In this document: positions 24,001 to 36,507 of the stretch, piece by piece
Layout of the letters: every line of letters starts with the position of its first letter
Position numbering within the stretch: position 1 is the stretch's first letter
Origin: Balanoglossus misakiensis
Taxonomy: Eukaryota > Hemichordata
Length of the DNA stretch: 64,000 nucleotides
Direction: 5' to 3'
Assembly (NCBI GenBank): GCA_040954595.2
Contig: CM082592.2
Coordinates: 5,952,001 to 6,016,000 of the forward strand
The notes under the pieces: model-generated
The model's input: only the letters and a program-made list of their open reading frames with translations
What the model was told of the DNA's origin: nothing
Database searches by the model: none
Program-made: the position numbers and the translations under genes

Positions 24001-26790
24001 AGTACACTGAACACGGTGCCCAAATGAAGGAACAGGACGGAAGAGGAAACTGATACTCCCATTTGAAATTTCTTGGACCAGAAAAATGTCACGCATCATC
24101 CATGTTATTTTTTTTTTCAAACAGCTGACAAAACTAGATGTTTATCTGCTTTACTACGGTCAACATGAAAACATTTTTGTCTTTCTTACCCCAGAGGTTT
24201 TACAAATATAAATAATTTTTATTTTGATGCAGATAATGTTTAATTCAAGACATCTGTGATAACTTTGAAGAATACCTTCATATTATTTGTCATTAGGGAT
24301 TCCCTGTCTACTAAATATTATTATATTATGTAAAGTGCAAAGCTGAAAAATATTGAATTTACTGTTGAAATTGTGCATGCCATGCAAACAGTAAGAATCA
24401 TAGATCTGCTTATAGAAATATTGACTTCCCTCAGCAAAAGCTTACTACTGTCGTAGATTGGACGTATTTAGATGTTTTGTGTACAAGGACATGTAGATCT
24501 CAATTCATGTACACACACAACTCCGTAGTCAGAATATAAATACCTGCTTAAAGGGAACAATAGTAACCAAAAGACCCTCGAACAATAGTGTTTTTTTCTC
24601 TGTGTTTCCTGAGGGACACTCTTACTTCCTAAGCAAACAAGTTTAATTTGAACACAGTTTAACATAATATACATCCGCACAAAAAAAGCCACATGGTGTA
24701 CGTGACTCACAGCTGTTTTAAAAATATAGTCCCGGAAGAGGCTGGACTCAAAAACCCAATACGTTCAACCACCGCCAAGTTACTGAATCACACATGCGTC
24801 CAACCCAGACAGACATGGTCCTCTGTGATGATGGTAGAAAGGCTTCGTCCGAGTCCCCACTGGGTTCCAGACTAGCAATGCTAAATATACACAATGCATT
24901 TCCAGTGCCGAGTTGTTCAATTGTACTCCAGCGCATTACTCATGGCTGACCTACAACTGGCAGCTTACACTGCAATTCTATTGTGACCTAACCACTGCAT
25001 CGTTTCAAATTTGTGAGTCACTGCTTGAGGCCTGCAGGTTCTATTATTAATCACACTCTGCACTTACAATATGCGTTCTCCAGTAAGGACGTCAAAAGTG
25101 TAAATCTATCTATCAAAACCAAGTACATGTACATTTGTTAACACTTGACAGATTGCAGCATACTAAATGGGCAGTAAAAATACTAGTACATGTATGCAGT
25201 TTTACTTTAACTGCTATTCTGTAAGTTGTAACTGTTCCATTCAATAAATTATCAAAATTTGTCACAGTGGGGAGATAAAAATATAATAGCAACATAAAAC
25301 GTGTTTTATGCGTGATGTGAGATCTCTCCTGTACAACAGCTTCGCGATTTACCATGGAGAGATAATTTGACACCAGAGTAAGCGTGATATAATTTCACTG
25401 TGGAAAAAAAAGCAACACTTGGTAATACTATACTCTGTGGGATCTGAACTACAACCACGCAGACTTGGCTAAAAATCAAATTCAGAAAAATTATTCTGTG
25501 CTTTATTTTTGTGGGGGGGGGGAAACAAAATGATACAAAGCATAATGATTACATTGGAAATTATGATGAAAAGGGGTGTGTACATGATGCAGTCAAATTG
25601 TCACTCTGTAATGGACATAATTAATGAGACAAACAAATGAATGTAATTTCTACTCATTTGCATGATAATAACCATGTCCATTCTGATATAACTACCACAA
25701 AGGATCAATTTAGCTTTATAGTTTTCTATTTTTATAAAAAATTTGCATTGTATTAATGTTTCCATAACATATCTGTCTGTAAGTGACTCTCACAAAGCCA
25801 AAGTTCAAACATTAATCATGGCTAAATACCAGCATAATATGAACAACTGCTGTCTCAGCTCTAGGGTGACACAACATTCACGACGGAATGTTGTTCACAT
25901 GTCTGCAGGATTAATCAAATCAATCATAGAGTCAATTTCCATTTTTATCAACATGTACAAACAGTCAAGATTCTGATAAATATAGTATTGTTGTTATTAA
26001 TATGTTGATACAGAGAATGTTGTGAGATAAGGGTCTGTAGCACTTTCACAGAGTGATCAAGTGTGGTTGTTCTTAATCTTTGGCAGTTCACCATCCTGAC
26101 TATTATCGCGTCATGCCATATGGCACAGTTGACGTTTGTGGAGTGACGGTGACGTTAGTGTATATATGTAATCAGCACTCTCCTTATACATTATGCCCAC
26201 TAACAAATCTATACATCACAACTGAGAAACTTGTGTCATATTTCGTTTTCACTTGGCATGAGTTGCTATTTTTACTATTGCAGCTTGGGTCTGCAATAGT
26301 AAAAATCCTGGTTACTATAAAAACCCTGGAATCTGAAATTTCAAAAGCTGCAGCGTACGTTTTAATATTCTCCAGCAAGATTGTCTGGGTGCTTGTTGGA
26401 TATGTACAGTAATGTACACTCCTGTACAGGTACAGACAACTTGACCCTGCTTGGAGAAAATAAAACCCTTTGGCTAGATCGGACAGTGAAAAGGTATTGG
26501 CTGGGCAGACCAGTGGATTGGAAGAAGTTAATGCCCTCATTGTTATTCGCCGTAGCTTTACAAAACTGAATAACAAAAGCAGCATTAATGGGAAGAGAGA
26601 GGGTGAGAGACCGACTGTGGACCGGTACCATTGTCATTATTCTAATAAAGGCAAACGCTAATAGAACGCAAAACGTGGAATGTTTCTATTACAGGTCATA
26701 CTTTATCTATACACTGCAAAGCCCCAAATCAAATTTGTTAAATACTAGACAGATACGTGAAACTTTTGACCTCATAAAATGTAACCGATC
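21050..26790. other. long region without recognised coding sequence
   Basis: AT-rich, no exon that I can support on either strand. It probably contains 5' noncoding exons and the first intron of cytospin, whose promoter may be the CpG-rich stretch near 27 kb. Contains a dispersed repeat copy near 21130-21260 and homopolymer runs near 23763 and 25513. Confidence 0.4.
21130..21260. repeat. dispersed repeat, copy shared with 46110-46215
   Basis: The words GTGAGTTTTC, AGCAAT, CTCAATGTA, GGGAAGAGAC and GCGGTTTACCT occur in the same order and orientation at both loci with scattered differences. No terminal inverted repeats or coding capacity are visible. Class unknown (SINE-like or MITE fragment). 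Confidence 0.55.
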
Positions 26791-26799
26791 ATGCCCATT

Positions 26800-27300
26800 G
26801 CGTGTTATGTTTTTGAGACCGCGGCGGGCGAGATCGTATACCATCCCATGGCGTGGGATCGCAGCGGGTCGGTCGTGCGGGGACACCCACGCGCGCTCAT
26901 TACAGAACGTCAACAAACGCCGATCACCTCGCACATTTCGCGCAGGAGACGGGATTTTTAGGTAAGAACAGATAACGTGCAGCGATCGCGGGGGAAAATC
27001 GTGTACTCACCAGCCCGATTATTTCCAATTGTTCATGATAAAAGTTCACCACACCTCGGAATCCATTTCTATCAGCCCGTCTGACACCTAAAGCTCTCTT
27101 TTCGGTCTGGATTGAGTGCGCAGGGTTCACGGCGCATCTCACCTTTTGGGCCCACCCAGCTTTATACAACTTCCGCACACCTCTGGTTGTCGATTTCAAA
27201 ACGCTCTCATTTCTGCGAAATCTGATCGACCGGGTAGCTTTATTCGCGTGGCGCGATGTTGCATTACTTCAGAAGCAACTTAAACGCGACTTCAAAATTA
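26800..27300. promoter_or_regulatory. CpG-rich, promoter-like region upstream of the small membrane-anchored protein gene
   Basis: A local rise in GC and CpG content stands out from AT-rich flanks (for example GACCGCGGCGGGCGAGATCG near 26818). It lies 180-680 bp upstream of the plus-strand ATG at 27480 and about 6 kb from the minus-strand cytospin start. It could serve either gene or both. No core promoter element is clearly visible. Confidence 0.4.
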
Positions 27301-27479
27301 CTTAGTGAGTGAAACACACTCTTTCGTTTGAGAACACCGACCTGACTGGGGAGACTCAATACAGCTGCCCGGTGCCAAGAGCTAGCTTGGCTGGGCATGT
27401 TGACAAGATAAATGATGATGTGCATGCGAATGATGACGGTGCGATGATGTGAGTGTGAAGTCCAGGTTTCAAAGAAGCA

Positions 27480-28570
27480 ATGGCTCTACGTTGTGGATTT
27501 TTCGCAACTTGCCTGGTCGGCATCCTGGCAGTCGTTATATACATGGCCTTTCAAACAAGTACGGTGCGGTTTGAAAACCACATTTTCATCAAGGCGGAAA
27601 TTCCGGATGTTTACGACGTGTTCGCAGACCCCCAGTTGCTCTCGAGGTTCCATGATCTTGTAGTGGAGTAAGTCCCCGACATGTTTACATGTAAAATCAC
27701 ACGTACACAATCAGTGTTGATTTTTTTCCCAACTCAACTTACACTATACACTTGTTTGCTGTTAAACATCAGTAGTTCACACCCAAGGCATTTAATCCGG
27801 TAAACAATTTGGTTTTGATGATTGCCTGGGAATACTGTAGATGTGTAGAAGCTAGTTGTCCTTACGTGTAATCCCCATGGCAACAAAGGCTACGGCGCAG
27901 TCAGTCACCTATAAATTGATGTGATGTTCGTATGTATGTCTAGCATGGATACAGTGGACTTCAGTGAAAAGGAGGAAGATGGCCACATTGTAAGGAGGTT
28001 CTCAGTTGTGGAGTTTGTTCCCGCATTGTTTGGATATAACGTTACCATCGAGGTCAACGTGACATCAGAGCTTTTAAGGTAATTGCTCATTTCAATAATT
28101 AGACTGTACAACAGAACAACAAATACTGTTACTGTGAGGATGGGGGGGGGGCATCAAAGCACACCATTGAATTGTGGGTAAAAAGTCAACAACTCACTGA
28201 TGGAATGATATGTCAACTATATTTCTTAACTTTTGATCGTGTCGCTTACCACTTGATTTTAATGCTTTCCAGAAATGAAGTCAGGTCAAACGTGACTTTG
28301 GCAAGTCCTCTGAATCTGATGAGCTTTGACGTGAGCTGCCGGTTCCGCTTCATGGAGACGCAGAGGAATGGCGGCGAGACGGTGACGACGCACGTTCAGA
28401 ACGTGTGCCAGTATGAGATGTGGCGGATCTTTCAACGGTTCACCGAGAAGACCGGGAGGGAGTCTCACCAGAGTTTACTTGCAAACGTGAAGGAGTACCT
28501 AGAGGGCAGAAACAAGGAAGGGCAATTCGAAGAAGAACTGAAAGAAGAAAAAAATGCAGGCGACAACTAA
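27480..28570 (+). CDS. small membrane-anchored protein, possible SRPBCC/START-like fold, tandem copy 1
   Basis: Exons 27480-27667, 27944-28078 and 28273-28570 give 206 residues. Residues 5-24 form one hydrophobic segment (signal anchor or signal peptide). The rest resembles the SRPBCC/START-like helix-grip fold in layout: a first strand (VRFENHIFI), then IKAEIPDVYDVFADPQLLSR like the VWxxLSDP opening of such domains, alternating strands, and a long C-terminal amphipathic helix followed by a Lys/Glu-rich tail. Such domains usually bind lipids or other hydrophobic ligands; this assignment is inference from pattern only. N-glycosylation motifs (NVT) fit a luminal or extracellular domain. A second gene with the same intron phases (2, 2) follows 1 kb downstream. 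Poly(A) signal at 28822. Confidence 0.72.
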
Positions 28571-28821
28571 ACCAATGTCTGCTTAGAGTTAACCCGGTCA
28601 TGTAGCAGAATGTTTGGCAGAGGATCCTGAAGCCTTTTGATTGATTGATCTTGAGGAAATGGTCGTCTCAATCACGTCTAATAGTATTTGCCAACCGTAC
28701 CTCACTGTATTGAAAATGCCATGGATTGTACTTTAATAGCCTTGAGCACACCGGTGGGGGCGCTGTTCAAATGGCTGTTAACACTTTTCATTACGGTACA
28801 TGATTGTACATTTGTTCTTCA

Positions 28822-28827
28822 AATAAA
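28822..28827 (+). terminator. poly(A) signal AATAAA, small membrane-anchored protein copy 1
   Basis: Canonical AATAAA 252 nt after the stop codon at 28570, the first clear one downstream. A GT-rich stretch (AGTGTTTCC..GTTCAGTGTC) follows. Confidence 0.6.
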
Positions 28828-28845
28828 GTAGTGTTTCCAAAAAGT

Positions 28846-29569
28846 TCAGTGTCAATTCGGAAGAGGCTGTGTGCAGATTTAAAGGTACTACCCCCCTATT
28901 TCTTGCTGATGATTAAGTTCTTTGAACTCGATACGGATGTTTGAAATGTGGCAACGGTATTGTAACCGGTTATGTCTTTTTTGCACCCACGAATCATGAC
29001 TGTGATTCCCTCTTCTAGGAAAACATTCCGTGGTACAATTCGATTATCAAGATATCAGTGGAGATATGATTGTACCGGTGGGCTGGTCAGATTTCTATAA
29101 ACTGTAACCGTTTCAAGTTCCAATTTTAACAACACACGTAGTTATAAATTTATAATCTTTAGGCAATGTCGTCTTGTTTTGAATAATGTACGAATAGAAT
29201 TTGGCCTTCCTTACATATTATTATCAGTTGAAATCCAGTTGATTGTTAATGTGCATTTTACCGTTTTTTTATTGTTTTGTGTTTATTTTGATACGATTAC
29301 CTTGAATGAGTGTATTATGTTCAATACACGTAATGGGGTGTGTAGAATTCCATATCGAAATCAAGGTTCAGGAATGTTATTGTTTTTCAGATTTGTCGTG
29401 GCTTGTTCGTGTCAGGTGCCCTGTGCGCATACCGCAGTGATTGTATTGTATTGGCTATCACGTGCTGATAAGCACGTTTTTGTTTTGATTACTAATATCA
29501 AACCATGCACGTTACGAGACCCAGCATTTCGATTCACCGACTCAGCCCGCGAAGAACTAGAAAACCACC
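28846..29569. other. intergenic region between the two tandem copies
   Basis: AT-rich, contains the 3' flank of copy 1 and presumably the promoter of copy 2. A 173-residue ORF that overlaps the copy 2 start in another frame has no support. Confidence 0.4.
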
Positions 29570-32500
29570 ATGAAAACGTCGATACACCAACAGAACATTT
29601 GCTGTCTCTTCGCCATAGCCGTGTATTTTTACCTGCGACCAAACACCGTTACTTTGCATCACGGCGTGGTCGTCGACGGGCGCCAAGAAGATATTTTTAA
29701 CACTCTACAAGAAATGAGCACAGCTGTGATATTCTACGGAGTCAGGTGCGTGACGTTTCCTGGGTGTTTAGTAACAAACACGGTATTTCGGGGTCTTTTT
29801 CGACAAACGTTTCTTGATAAAGAAACTCAGTTTCGTGAACTATTTTCCATTTGCTTCTGAGATTATCTTGCGTGATTTGTATTATTGTCTTGCTGCAGCA
29901 GTCGTCTGCTAACAAGTACATGACTGTATATTATATATTCGTGTGCCAAGAAAGTGACGTTTGATTTGAACGCCAGACGAACCCCAGGGACATCCCCGGG
30001 ATCGTGGGTATTTCTATATAGGGCCAAACAAAAGAACATTCGTATGCAGAACGCAACCGTTTACGTGTATTTGAAGCCAAACACCACGTCCACTTAGTAT
30101 ATATACCGCCTCGGTCATTTTAAAGGGACAAAGTCGTGAAAATACCAGCGAATTCGCGCACATAAAATAGAAATCGTGAATTGCTAGTGCCATGTCGTAT
30201 TTGACGTAAATATCTACATCTTTGATTTTAAAAACTCCGAATCCGGGAAGGAGACAAACACGGAAAAACGAACTCAAGGACGACGAGAATCAGTCCCCAC
30301 AGTGTTTGCGCTGCGTATCTGAACTCCGACCGAGAGAGATTATGACAACGTTGATGTTGATTCTAACATGATGCGCACATCGAAATTGATTAATAGCTCC
30401 ATCTGTCATTATGATGTCATGCATTTGATCCCGTCGCTTCTTTTGTCCGTGTAAACGTGAGACACACGGCCAGAATCTTATCTGGCCTTGCCGTTAAAAA
30501 AAAACATGTTCATTGGTTAAAGTCTTCAAAAACAGTCTGTAAGTAAAAATATTTATTTATCATGAATACAAGCAAGCATCCTTCAGAGAGAACACGTGAT
30601 GATTGCGAAAAAAGCAACGCGTCATTGGAATTGCGTAGCCAGTAGTGGCTATCATTCCTCTGTTATGATCGTGTCTAAACACGTTGATCATTAATAGGGA
30701 GAAAAAAGGGGGAGGCCCGTTGAAACAAGAATTGGAAGATTGTAAATAATAGCTTTTGAATCATGATGATATACGCCTTAGTACAGTCTCATCGAAGAAT
30801 TCATATTATTTGCTGTATCATGTTCATGGCCATTCATCTTTTTATAGACGAAAATCAAAACAAGTACTACAAAAGAAAAAAAGAGTGTCTGGAAATAGCT
30901 TTTCGCGGAATATTATGACTTTCAAAGTTTCCCCGAATTGTCTTAGTTCACTTGGTACAAGATCTCCAAGTATGGACTACTTGGTTGAAAACCCATCCGA
31001 CGAAATCGGCTACATGTAGAAAACCTGGGCGCGATCTCACTGACTGTTAGTAGGCCTACTGCAAGAAAGACCAAAAAAGTCTTGATCAAAATGAAACCGA
31101 CTTTCGGCCAGAAGGCTCCTTCGGCCTTGCCACGTGCACGGCGCAACTGTTGCATGTGCGCGACCACCTGGGCATGCACTGCATATCAGTTTAAAGGCCG
31201 AGTTACACGAGGCAACTCGGCAGGCAACTCGGTGGGCAACTCGACGCGCAACCCGAGTCGCGACGCTACATCGAACGGTTACACGGGGCGACTCGACTGG
31301 CAACTAATTGGGCGTAAACAGCGGCTGCGCATGTGCACCCGCCTCAAAAGCCGATCTTCAATTTGATCTTTATCCGATATTATGCATAAATATTTGGTGG
31401 TTATTCTGGCAACAGCATGCATATATTATACTTATCAATTAGCTGATCAAACTGGTCATCTGACCGAGTATTTTTTCTTGAAAAAAACAACAAAAAAAGT
31501 TTGCGAATTTCAACTGCATACAATACGTATACTTTCTCCACCATGTATTACTATTGACATAATAAACTAACTAGTATCGCACTTCAACAGTATCCTCATC
31601 AATAAAAACATTTTTTGTTCTCAGTTAGCAGGTGATATGCAAGTCTATATCAGTATTAAAAGAAAAAAAACTAGCTTGGGTGCTTAATTTAATTGATGAA
31701 TACGGATTTTTTAATCGTGATACCAAATTAGACAAAATTTAAACGTTACTGAATATTTTTTAATAGAACAGGAGTAACTTAAGTTTAATTTAATTTTATA
31801 TAAAATGTACTTGAAACCAGGTATTATTTTTTTATAAAAGATCAACCGGCGAGTTTAAATCCTTGTAAGACAGGGGAGTAGATTATGGGGAAATTGAAGA
31901 AAGTTGCGCAATTTAACATTAAGATTACTGAATTATCAAACTGCACATCATATAAATGTGTGAAAAATGCGGAGCCAAAAGTCGTGCCAATCTGCAAAAA
32001 CGTTATAGATAATATACAAAATTCGTGTTTCGAAATACAGTGAAAGTAATAACAAGTGGGACTTTTCATTGTAGAAGAACGAAGTAGGCCTATATTTTGT
32101 ATATTGATTGAAAGATTTGTTTGTATGTAAAATAATACAAATAGAACTATATTTGTATTTATAAGTTGATATGACCGGGCGAAATAGACACGTGTTTTGC
32201 CCAAAAAGATATATGATGTACACTGGCTGTGAACTCTTGAACTGTGGGCGATAATCATAAGCTGGCGTTTTATTATTCTGAAATTCGGTTATGATATTTG
32301 GTTGCGGTACCCCAAAAATCGGAAATGCAATCAATGTCGAGTCAATCATCATAACCATTTTCGCGAAACTGAATAGTAGTTTATTTTCATATCATCACTG
32401 GCAAGATAATTAGTTGAAAGTTTCTTTAACAAAACGTGAGTTATATGGAAATATTGAACTATAAATACATACAAATATCCGATTTCATAGCAAATACTTA

Positions 32501-33859
32501 TTCCCCAATATTTTCGGAAGTCTACAGGTCTACAGTCTGTAGTTCCTGGTTCGGAAAATAACAAATAAACATCATTTTCGCATGTGCAGATGTCAAAATT
32601 TATTCGAGACAAAGTGGTAACGCGGGGCAACCGATTGCGCGTCAGGCAACTCGTCGCCCGAAAATCCGACATGACGGATTTTGAGGCGACGTCGCCAGAC
32701 GCGTTCCATTGAGGCGACTACATCATACACACGAGGCAACTCGGTAGGCAACTCGGGTTGCGCGTCGAGTTGCCTACCGAGTTGCCTGCCGAGTTGCCTC
32801 GTGTAACTCGGCCTTAAGCCACCTTGGTATTCGCGCAAGGTTTCCCCCGAGCCGATACGCAATCATTCCTGACCGATATGAAAAATTCCATCCTTGAACA
32901 GGAGCAACGAACTTTTGTGGCCGTACGTACTTCTCCGGTCTTCCGAGCTGGCACGACAAATGCAAAAGCCCTGCATGCACCCACAGTATGTTTTGATAAC
33001 AAAACTTTCCGTTATTTATTTCAGGATGGCGTTGGTAGATAGAATTGGAAAGGAAGAAAGGTTGAACACACGAACCACTTGTTACACTGCGATATCAAGG
33101 GTTCCCGTTCACGGTTACAGTGTTCACGTTAGCTACGACGCATGTGTCACGACACCTAAAGCGTGAGTGTTTTTTATTTCTTTTTCCTGTACCTCCATGT
33201 TCATAAGAAATTGACTTGATCGTGTAGAAAAAGTGCACAATTCGTTTTTTTTTAAAGGGGCGTAGTCAATGCACAGACAACCGTTTGTTTCCAAATGAAC
33301 ACAGTTCCGTGCACAGACAATAGGGCTATTGTTTATTTCCATAGAAGTGCCCACGTCGAGAAATATGGGTCTTTAACGAACATAACAAACACACGTCAGC
33401 CCACTACCACTGACTTAGGAAATCCCCACCTGTTGATATCAACATGTCATCAAGCACGTAGCGTGCTGGAGTTGCGCCCTCTGGTGACATATTTTGAATT
33501 GTCTTGGTTCAACGTTTCTCCATCAATTTCCTTCCAGAGCTCTCAACGAAGTCACGGTGACGTCCAGAATATTTGGTGGGCTGCTCACTGTAGAGCAGCG
33601 ATGGTCCTTGGAACCGCATTTTGACGACAGGCTGGTCAACGCAACACATCCGTCTACAGGCGAATCAACCAACAGTGAAGACACAGCGAACAAAAGCAAC
33701 ACTGAAGCTGTGAAACACAGGACGCTTATTCAGGAAGATCTGACGATCACCTGCCCGAACTTTCTCAAGAGCTACGTCAGGGGTTTGACAAACGCTCAAC
33801 ACGGACTGTTTCTCAAGAACCTCAAAAATTATTTTGAAAACAGGTTAACACCGGCTTGA
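29570..33859 (+). CDS. small membrane-anchored protein, possible SRPBCC/START-like fold, tandem copy 2
   Basis: Exons 29570-29745, 33025-33162 and 33538-33859 give 211 residues. Layout and both intron phases match copy 1: an N-terminal hydrophobic segment (residues 9-22), then VDGRQEDIFNTLQEMS where copy 1 has IKAEIPDVYDVFADPQ, a middle exon with VHGYSVHVSYD against FGYNVTIEVNV, and a last exon of strands plus C-terminal helix. Overall identity to copy 1 is low, so the duplication is old. N-glycosylation motifs lie at NAT and NKS. Intron 1 (29746-33024, 3.3 kb) is by far the longest of the pair because it contains a 1.6-kb foldback transposon. Family assignment is inference; the relationship between the two copies is better supported than the fold. 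Poly(A) signal at 34035. Confidence 0.68.
31195..32814. mobile_element. 1.6-kb foldback DNA transposon with TAA target duplication
   Basis: Ends are AGGCCGAGTTACACGAGGCA and its inverse, flanked by TAA on both sides (31192-31194 and 32815-32817). A 3-bp TAA target fits the PIF/Harbinger superfamily (TWA targets). The terminal inverted repeats consist of a 10-12-bp subunit, GGCAACTCGG-like, repeated several times. The right end also contains an internal palindrome (about 32728-32805) made of the same units. The AT-rich interior (31.6-32.6 kb) has only short ORFs and no recognisable transposase, so the element is non-autonomous. Confidence 0.82.
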
Positions 33860-34977
33860 TATCTGAATATCCGGCCAAACACTGGCTATGCTTGTGTGTC
33901 CGAGTTAATTCAATGGTGTTCATCATCCCATTGATATATACCACGGAGATTTTATGAAGGTTCTAAACTGTAAATGACCATGACAACGGTTGTCAGCACA
34001 AAGTATAGCAGAACTGCATGAAGTATGTTCACTTAATAAAAGATGACTAATATTCCCAGCTTGTTGGGGATCGATATTTAAACAGATGCAATTTTTCTCC
34101 AAGACAAAGTAACACCAGTGATGGCTTATTTTGACATGGTGTGCTATTCAATTGCCCAGCTCTGGCAATGTTTTTTTATGATAGTTTGACAACAGCTCTT
34201 TTTTTTAAAATGAAGTACAGACTTTTTGATAATACACATCCACGCTGCATTGGGCATTTCACATATAACAGATTATTACATGCAACACATACTGGGGGCT
34301 GCTTTGTTGTAAATTTCAACAAGTTAGGAATTAACAAACCCAAGTGTTAGACGATGATCGCAAAATGGTAGAATTTTGTTGTTAAGACATTTTTTTACAA
34401 TTCCATACCAATGTGTACCAGAATACAGAGGGATTCACTTTAGTCCAATTCCTTCAATGCTTAAATTCACTTTCTGAACTCTACTGTGCAATATTTTGCT
34501 CAGTAAAAGAAGAGGTCTCTTTATCGACAACAGATGTTTTTTTTTTATTTCTAGCACTTATACAATGTTGTAAATATGAAACAGTTTTAAAGATTAATAT
34601 ATCAACTCTGTATGACAAAGGAGGAAAGCATTCTCCTGTTTTGTGGCAAAGATATATCAAGCTTGTATCCATGGCAACTGATAGGTGTATTTGTCATGGT
34701 TATTTTTTAACGATACTTCTTGACAATTATAGCGGTCTGTTTTTGTGTCATTTCTCATTGAAAAGGTCATGACCTTGTCAGATGCAACTCTGCCATTTAT
34801 TCTGTCTAATAACCAGTTCCAGTCTTACTCTGCACAAAACCTCCCAGAGTCCCCCGCAGTAACAAGGAAGCATCCACAAACTGGCCCTTTTCGACAGGTC
34901 CAATAGGACTTGTATTTACTAACTGGGTCATTCCACAGAATCCCCAACCAATTCCTGAGCATTGATTCTAATCACGG
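33860..34977. other. 3' flanks of two convergent genes, no exon seen
   Basis: Holds the 3' UTR of the plus-strand gene ending at 33859 and that of ZNHIT3 (-). A minus-strand AATAAA-like signal lies near 34796-34801. The ORFs here are low-complexity and unsupported. Confidence 0.45.
34035..34040 (+). terminator. poly(A) signal AATAAA, small membrane-anchored protein copy 2
   Basis: AATAAA 176 nt after the stop codon at 33859. Confidence 0.6.
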
Positions 34978-36150
34978 TCATTCGGAAGACTCCAGCTGAT
35001 CCAACGCTACATCTTTGGCCGTCTCTCCTGAAACAATTTTCAAGCACTGCTCGGCAAATTCTAGAAACAGAGGTTCGTGCATTGCCTTTTCCATGGCTCT
35101 GTCCTTGTTGCTGGCGTCGTCAACGTGGCCTATCAAATCCCTCAGGTGAGGGTTTTGGAGCAAACTTTTCATGTGCTGTGATTCTCCTGCAAAAGTAACC
35201 AGAAAGAGTCGAGTCATGTTTCTTGTGTTTAGTTACCTCTGTGTGACCTCACATGGTAGGTAGCCATTTTTGTTTAAACATTCAACTACTGCCCATATCT
35301 CTTCTATTCACCAAGGTGATAAATTTCTAACCAGACTACAAGGGTTGAAAAGTGTGTGTCATTTTACAACTTTGAGAAGTCGATGACCCCAAAGCCCTCA
35401 CCAAGTTTTCTGAGTGATTCGACAGAAATGTGGTCTTCGTCAACTTCCATGAATTCTGCCCGATCTTGCTCGCTGTCATCGCTCCATATCTCACCCTCCT
35501 CTGAAATGAACAAGTGATTACATATTAATGCACTAAAATGTGTAGAGCATTTGTTGTCCAGTGGACATTATTCATCAAACACAATAATTATTACACCACC
35601 TTTGACAAACAGAAAAAAAACAAAGTTTTACCTCGACTGCTTTCAATCCTGTCAGCCTTCAGGCTCGTTGATATCACTGGCTTTTCTTCATTTTCTTTGT
35701 TATGTTGCAACTGTATTTGATCACATACTGTTTCTGCAAAAGAAACCCACAATGAAATCAATTACATGGGCAGTGGATAATTGTGGAATTACTTGTGATA
35801 CCGGTATATAATTTGACTTGTCACATACATTCATCATATTTGCATAGTGGATCTAAATCGAAATCAGTTAAGAGGTTCGATTAACCCTTTAAAGTTGGAT
35901 CTCTGCAGACGGAAACTTACTTACCTTTGTGATGTTTATAGCAATTCAGAGAGCAGCTGAAAAACAAAACAAAAACAGAAGACAGAAGTGATGACCATTC
36001 ACTGATTCAGTCCCAGAGTCTCATTGAGGGTTGTTTATATGGCGATCGCCTATGATCAGGAGTGTACAGTGTTGTTACTTACTATAGAATTTTACATTTT
36101 GGACATCGGTACTTGTGACTCTCTTCCTTACACACCTCACACAGCTTCAT
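34978..36150 (-). CDS. ZNHIT3: zinc finger HIT domain protein 3 (ZNHIT3)
   Basis: Exons 36150-36083, 35956-35925, 35733-35632, 35500-35402 and 35186-34978 splice in frame to 169 residues (human protein 155). Known role: ZNHIT3 binds NUFIP1 and acts in assembly of box C/D snoRNPs; human mutations cause PEHO syndrome. The zf-HIT finger is complete: C4, C7, C16, C19, C24, C28, H32 and C37. An acidic linker with SDDSEQD follows, then the conserved C-terminal segment: SLLQNPHLRDLI near residues 105-117 and MHEPLFLEFAEQCLKIV near 135-151. Start: first ATG of the first exon, directly before the finger, as in the human protein. It is head to head with the Nudix/EF-hand/phosphatase gene across 357 bp, so the two probably share a promoter. 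Confidence 0.95.
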
Positions 36151-36507
36151 TGTTCAACTGGTTAATTTCTAGATCAGAGCGGTGTACGGGAGAAGCAGCA
36201 CCGGTTCACTGAGGAGACGGTGTGTATGCACGTGTGGTTTATAGGGAAACGGAAGTGGAATATACCAAGCCGATAGTTTGATGAGGGACAAGGCATGATT
36301 AAAATTAGCATTGGATACTTTGTGGTGATCTGAACAGTCAAAACCCCATGCGATTTTCAAAATTATTACTAAGATGTGATACTAAATATTCCAATTTGGT
36401 GAATTTTGAGTTACTTACACCCCAGGCTGTTGCTGTAAATTGGTGAGCCTTGGACCCACCCTTCCAACAAATAGACAAGTCTTTGACCTACTTTTGGTGA
36501 TAATAAC
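36151..36507. promoter_or_regulatory. probable bidirectional promoter between ZNHIT3 and the phosphatase fusion gene
   Basis: Only 357 bp separate the two divergent start codons, so both 5' UTRs and both transcription starts must fit here unless there are upstream noncoding exons. No clear TATA box is seen. Confidence 0.55.

Noticed and set aside
29179-29700. ORF of 173 codons overlapping the start of small membrane-anchored copy 2
   Set aside because: Wrong frame relative to the paralogue-supported exon, low-complexity hydrophobic start, no splice support.
31842-32358. Two overlapping minus-strand ORFs of 136-138 codons in the foldback transposon
   Set aside because: AT-rich interior, no transposase motifs, and the two ORFs overlap in different frames.
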